A stretch of 64,000 bases of DNA from Zhengitettix transpicula. Taxonomy: Eukaryota; Arthropoda; Insecta; Orthoptera; Tetrigidae. This document shows, in pieces, positions 60,801-64,000 of the stretch. The notes below the pieces were generated by a model. It did not search any database. It was not told the DNA's origin and worked only from the letters and a program-made list of their open reading frames with translations. Position 1 is the stretch's first letter. Each line of letters begins with the position of its first letter. Location: contig CM073596.1 in assembly GCA_037074705.1 (NCBI GenBank), positions 53,844,001 to 53,908,000 on the forward strand, in the 5' to 3' direction. Both the position numbers and the translations under genes were made by a program.

Positions 60801-61180
60801 TTGAATCTCACTTAAGAGTGAGTGCAGCAGATGTCGAGTCACAACGTGCTCAAGTCCACTGTGGTTGCCGGAGACTCACTCTCCTCCGCTGATGGAAACT
60901 CAGAATCCAGTCTCGAGACGACCGAGTTCGAACGTCACTAACAGCTTAAATTTTTCTTCCAGATCTTTACCAGTCACAGTCGAGGTCTCATTTAAGGGAG
61001 ATTCAAGCTTTCAAACTTCACCTCACTCAGTGGCTCAGTGGTTCGAGTCCAGGTGAGTGTAACTGGATCCGAGTGTTCCGGGTTCGAGCCTACTAACAGC
61101 TTACATTTTTTCCAGATCTTTACCAGTCACCGTCGAGGTTTGTGACCCTTAAGGGAGATTAAAACTTCCAAACTTCACCT
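60801..61180. repeat. inverted spacer S and one diverged plus unit
   Basis: Mirror of 57,963-58,520, about one unit shorter. A plus frame here (60,865-61,056) is a translation of the repeat. Confidence 0.85.
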
Positions 61181-61767
61181 CGCCAGTGGCTCTGTGGTTG
61201 AGTCCAGGTCGGTGAATCGCATTGCGCAGTGCGTGAAGCCGGCCTTGGGTTCGAGTCCTGGCGCCTTCGCAACTATTTCTGAAGGATCTGTCCCTCAGCT
61301 TCTCTCGGCTCCGAGAGTTTCTTTCCTATGGTGGAGTCGGGAGGAGTTGAGGGGCAGATCCTAAAGTAATTTGCGATTGAAGGCCCTTTTGTTTTTTTTT
61401 ACAATTCTTTACTTTGCCTGGAATTATCGTATTCCTTTTGCTCTAGTCGGTTTGCCTGGAATTATCATATTCCTTTTTTTCTTTTCTTCTTTTCTTCTTT
61501 TATTCTTTATTTATTTTCAAAATTGAAAAAAAAAAAATTGGAAAAAACGAACGCAACTGTTTCTAACTCATCTCTGCCCGTCAATTGCTCCGACCCCCGA
61601 GGGGGCGGGCGGGTTGGGAGCAACTCGGGGGTCCGAGCGGTTTGGAAAGCAGAGATGTTTTAGAAACAGTTGCGAAGCCGCCAGGACTCGAACCCAGAAC
61701 CCAGACCAGCTACGCACAGAATCATTGCGTTACACTGACCCAGACTCTAGCCACAGAGCCACTGGCG
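61181..61767. repeat. element E3 (inverted copy of E1)
   Basis: 587 bp; 22 bp shorter than E1, mainly in the A/T-rich core. The tRNA-like ends are at 61,181-61,263 (plus) and 61,679-61,767 (minus). Confidence 0.9.
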
Positions 61768-61799
61768 ATTCGAAGTTCGTAAGCTTTAATCTCCCTTAA

Positions 61800-62560
61800 G
61801 AGTCGCAAACCTCAACGTTGACCTGGAAAGAGAAAGAGAAAAAATGTAAGCTGCTAGTAGGCTCGAACCCGGAACCTTCGGATCCAGTTACACTCACCTG
61901 GACTCGAACCACTGAGCCACTGAGTGAGGTGAAGGTTGAAGGTTTAAATCTCCCTTAAGAGTCGGTGACCTGGAAAGAGAAAGAGAAAAAATGTAAGCTG
62001 CTAGTAGGCTCGAACCCGGAACCTTCGGATCCAGTTACACTCACCTGGACTCGAACCACTGAGCCACTGAGTGAGGTGAAGGTTGAAGGTTTAAATCTCC
62101 CTTAAGAGTCGGTGACCTGGAAAGAGAAAGAGAAAAAATCTAAGCTGCTAGTAGGCTCGAACCCGGAACCTTCGGATCCAGTTACACTCACCAGGACTCG
62201 AACCACTGAGCCACTGAGTGAGGTGAAGGTTGAAGGTTTAAATCTCCCTTAAGAGTCGTTGGCCTGGAAAGAGAAAGAGAAAAAATTGCAAGCTGTGAGT
62301 GAGGATCGAACCCTGGAACCTAAGGCTCCAGTTACACTCACCAGGACTCGAACCACTGAGCCGCTGAGTGATGTGAAGGTTGAAGGTTTAAATCTCCCTT
62401 AAGAGTCGGTGACCTGGAAAGAGAAAGAGAAAAAATCTAAGCTGCTAGTAGGCTCGAACCCGGAACCTTCGGATCCAGTTACACTCACCAGGACTCGAAC
62501 CACTGAGCCACTGAGTGAGGTGAAGTTTGAAGGTTTAAATCTCCCTTAAGGGTCCCAAAC
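61800..62560 (-). repeat. 147-bp array A4, five units
   Basis: Minus units with the GAGCC(A/G)CTGAGTGA mark at 61,914; 62,061; 62,208; 62,358 and 62,505. Between the third and fourth marks lies a diverged unit (AAGCTGTGAGTGAGGATCGA) absent from A1, which accounts for the 150-bp asymmetry of the arms. Confidence 0.9.
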
Positions 62561-62603
62561 CTCGACGGTGACTGTTAAAGAAACAGAAAAACGTAAGCTG
62601 TTA

Positions 62604-62675
62604 GGCTCAGAGAACCGAACCAGCAACCTTAACAACGAGACACCAAGACGCAGACCACTAGACCAAGCAACCACG
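62604..62675 (-). other. tRNA-like module P, right arm
   Basis: Inverted partner of 56,596-56,667. Confidence 0.5.
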
Positions 62676-62769
62676 ATGTGGGTTGGAACTTCGAAAGTTG
62701 TCCATTAGACGCTGCTGATCACTGGTGAAGGCGAGGTTCTTGTATCCGTTCCAAAGCTTCGAACAGCAT

Positions 62770-62846
62770 CGCCACCAACGGCTGAGGTTGTTAAAGCCTC
62801 ACCACGTTGACGACCTCTGCGTAGCTGCCTGTGTTCGATTCCTGGG
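62770..62846 (+). other. tRNA-like module N, right arm
   Basis: Inverted partner of 56,425-56,501. Confidence 0.5.
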
Positions 62847-62944
62847 CTCAGCGATTCTATTTTCTAAATTCACACTCAATATTTTCTACTTAAAGTGGCG
62901 GTTTGCAACTCTTATAGACGAATTAAACGGCACAACTTTGTCTC

Positions 62945-63024
62945 GTTCCCGTGGCTCAGATGGTTAGAGCATGGATTGGTGTAACGCAATGAAACTGTGC
63001 GTAGCTGGTCTGGGTTCGAATCCA
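62945..63024 (+). other. tRNA-like module M, right arm
   Basis: Inverted partner of 56,249-56,328 with a few substitutions. Confidence 0.6.
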
Positions 63025-63106
63025 ATTAAAACCTTCCTCTCTGTCCAAAATGCCATAGCATAGCCTATTTCCTAAATCACTCTGAATCCTTCGGAGCAGA
63101 TAGGTA

Positions 63107-63388
63107 GGTAGAAAGAGAGGAGGAGAAAAAAGGGGGAGAGAGAGAAGGGGGAGAGAGAGAGAAGGGGGAGAGAGAGAGAAGGGGGAGAGAGAGAGAAGGG
63201 GGAGAGAGAGAGAAGGGGGAAGAGAGAAGGGGGAAGAGAGAAGGGGGAGAGAGAGAAGGGGGAGAGAGAGAAGGGGGAGAGAAGGGGGGGGAGAGAAGGG
63301 GGGGAGAGAGAAGGGGGAGAGAGAGAAGGGGGAGAGAGAAGGGGGAGAGAGAAGGGGGGAGAGAGAAGGGGGGGAGAGAGAGAGACGG
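63107..63388. repeat. GA-rich tract (right arm)
   Basis: Inverted counterpart of the CT tract, slightly longer. Confidence 0.95.
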
Positions 63389-64000
63389 CGGCAGTGGAAA
63401 AAAAAAGCACTGCCAATTTGCCTCGCAAACAAGAATTGCAATGGTTAGTCCGTTGTAATTCCTGTGCTCACCCTGAATTACAGTGGTCGCTCCATTGTAA
63501 TTCAAACCAATTCTCCTTCTCTCTCCCAATTCCTGAAAACATTGAAATTTCTCTGTTGCCGTATTTCAAAAGAATCCTTTTTTTTTCTATTACCTCGGGA
63601 AGAAGCCTGATCTTGTGCACTACCTCATTGTCCTGCGGCTAGTATCGAGACTTTATCAGATATTACGTGGTGGTTATCATCACCTCCTCACTTCTCTAAC
63701 CTTCCTTTTCCTCTGACACTTTAACCTTTTAGGAGGCTGCCCCGGACACTGAGTATCCGGGTCAGGCGACAGGAGACAGATGAAGAGCTAAGGCAAAGGT
63801 GCAACAACTTATGACGTCAAATTGTATGTGGGTACGAAATAAAAATTACTGTTTATATGTTCATTTATTTTATTCAAATCTATTTGCAGTACAAATGGCA
63901 ACACTGTATCAGATACAAGAATAATGATAAGCGACTTACAACAACCACGAACGTATGTAGGAGAACCTTGCAGCAAACTGTGCGCCTTCTAGACTATGGC

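Larger units (their letters stand above)
55292..64000. repeat. nested palindrome, at least 8.7 kb
   Basis: The last bases of the window are the reverse complement of those at 55,292, and paired positions sum to 119,292 through the outer arms (for example 55,763 with 63,529). Further in, the sum shifts to 119,271 after the CT/GA tract, about 119,121 at elements E1/E3 and about 119,299 at a unique spacer. The shifts match different numbers of 147-bp units in the two arms. The middle is element E2 (59,564-60,172). The arms are nearly identical. The palindrome is cut by the window edge. Confidence 0.95.

Overview
The window is a stretch of eukaryotic nuclear DNA. It is AT-rich, has short exons with GT/AG borders separated by long introns, and is dominated by repeats. 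The only confidently named gene is the 5' part of a translation elongation factor 1B-delta gene (eEF1B-delta, EEF1D family) on the minus strand at about 0.4-3.3 kb. Its sequence, together with numerous degenerate non-LTR (LINE) relics, GT/GA microsatellites and tRNA-like repeats, suggests an invertebrate, most likely an arthropod. No prokaryotic operon, rRNA, CRISPR or complete protein gene was found.

Layout. 0-5.2 kb: eEF1B-delta exons, including two related lysine-rich cassette exons, a small inverted-repeat element and a LINE reverse-transcriptase relic. 5.2-6.8 kb: copy 1 of a dispersed repeat (copy 2 at 52.5-54.2 kb) carrying an exon-like block whose frame survives an in-frame 12-nt indel. 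7.3-9.1 kb: a diverged copy of an unknown gene family read on the minus strand. 9.1-12.4 kb and 18.7-22.0 kb: two copies of one roughly 3.3 kb duplication holding a MITE-like element and further minus-strand coding remnants. 12.5-17.7 kb: LINE relics, a degenerate minus-strand gene, another diverged copy of the unknown family (148-codon stretch with one stop), a microsatellite and two plus-strand exon candidates. 21.1-45.5 kb: seven tandem copies of a roughly 3.5 kb unit, with a truncated, diverged copy to 47.4 kb. Units 3 and 4 share about 3.17 kb with no difference seen at 3,520 bp spacing. 47.7-48.3 kb: LINE endonuclease and reverse-transcriptase relics. 49-52 kb: scattered plus-strand exon-like pieces. 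54.2-55.2 kb: purine-rich degenerate minisatellite.

55.3-64.0 kb: a nested palindrome of at least 8.7 kb that runs off the right edge. Its arms hold mirrored CT/GA tracts, several classes of tRNA-like modules with A-box and B-box motifs, and arrays of a 147-bp unit. At the axis lies a 609-bp element with inverted tRNA-like ends, and this element recurs in each arm.

What ties the middle of the window together is a family of minus-strand coding segments that recurs at least ten times, usually broken by frameshifts or stops. I could not assign it to a known protein family. It and the tRNA-like palindrome are the best candidates for something undescribed. Both need an assembly check first, because exact tandem copies and long palindromes are classic assembly trouble spots.
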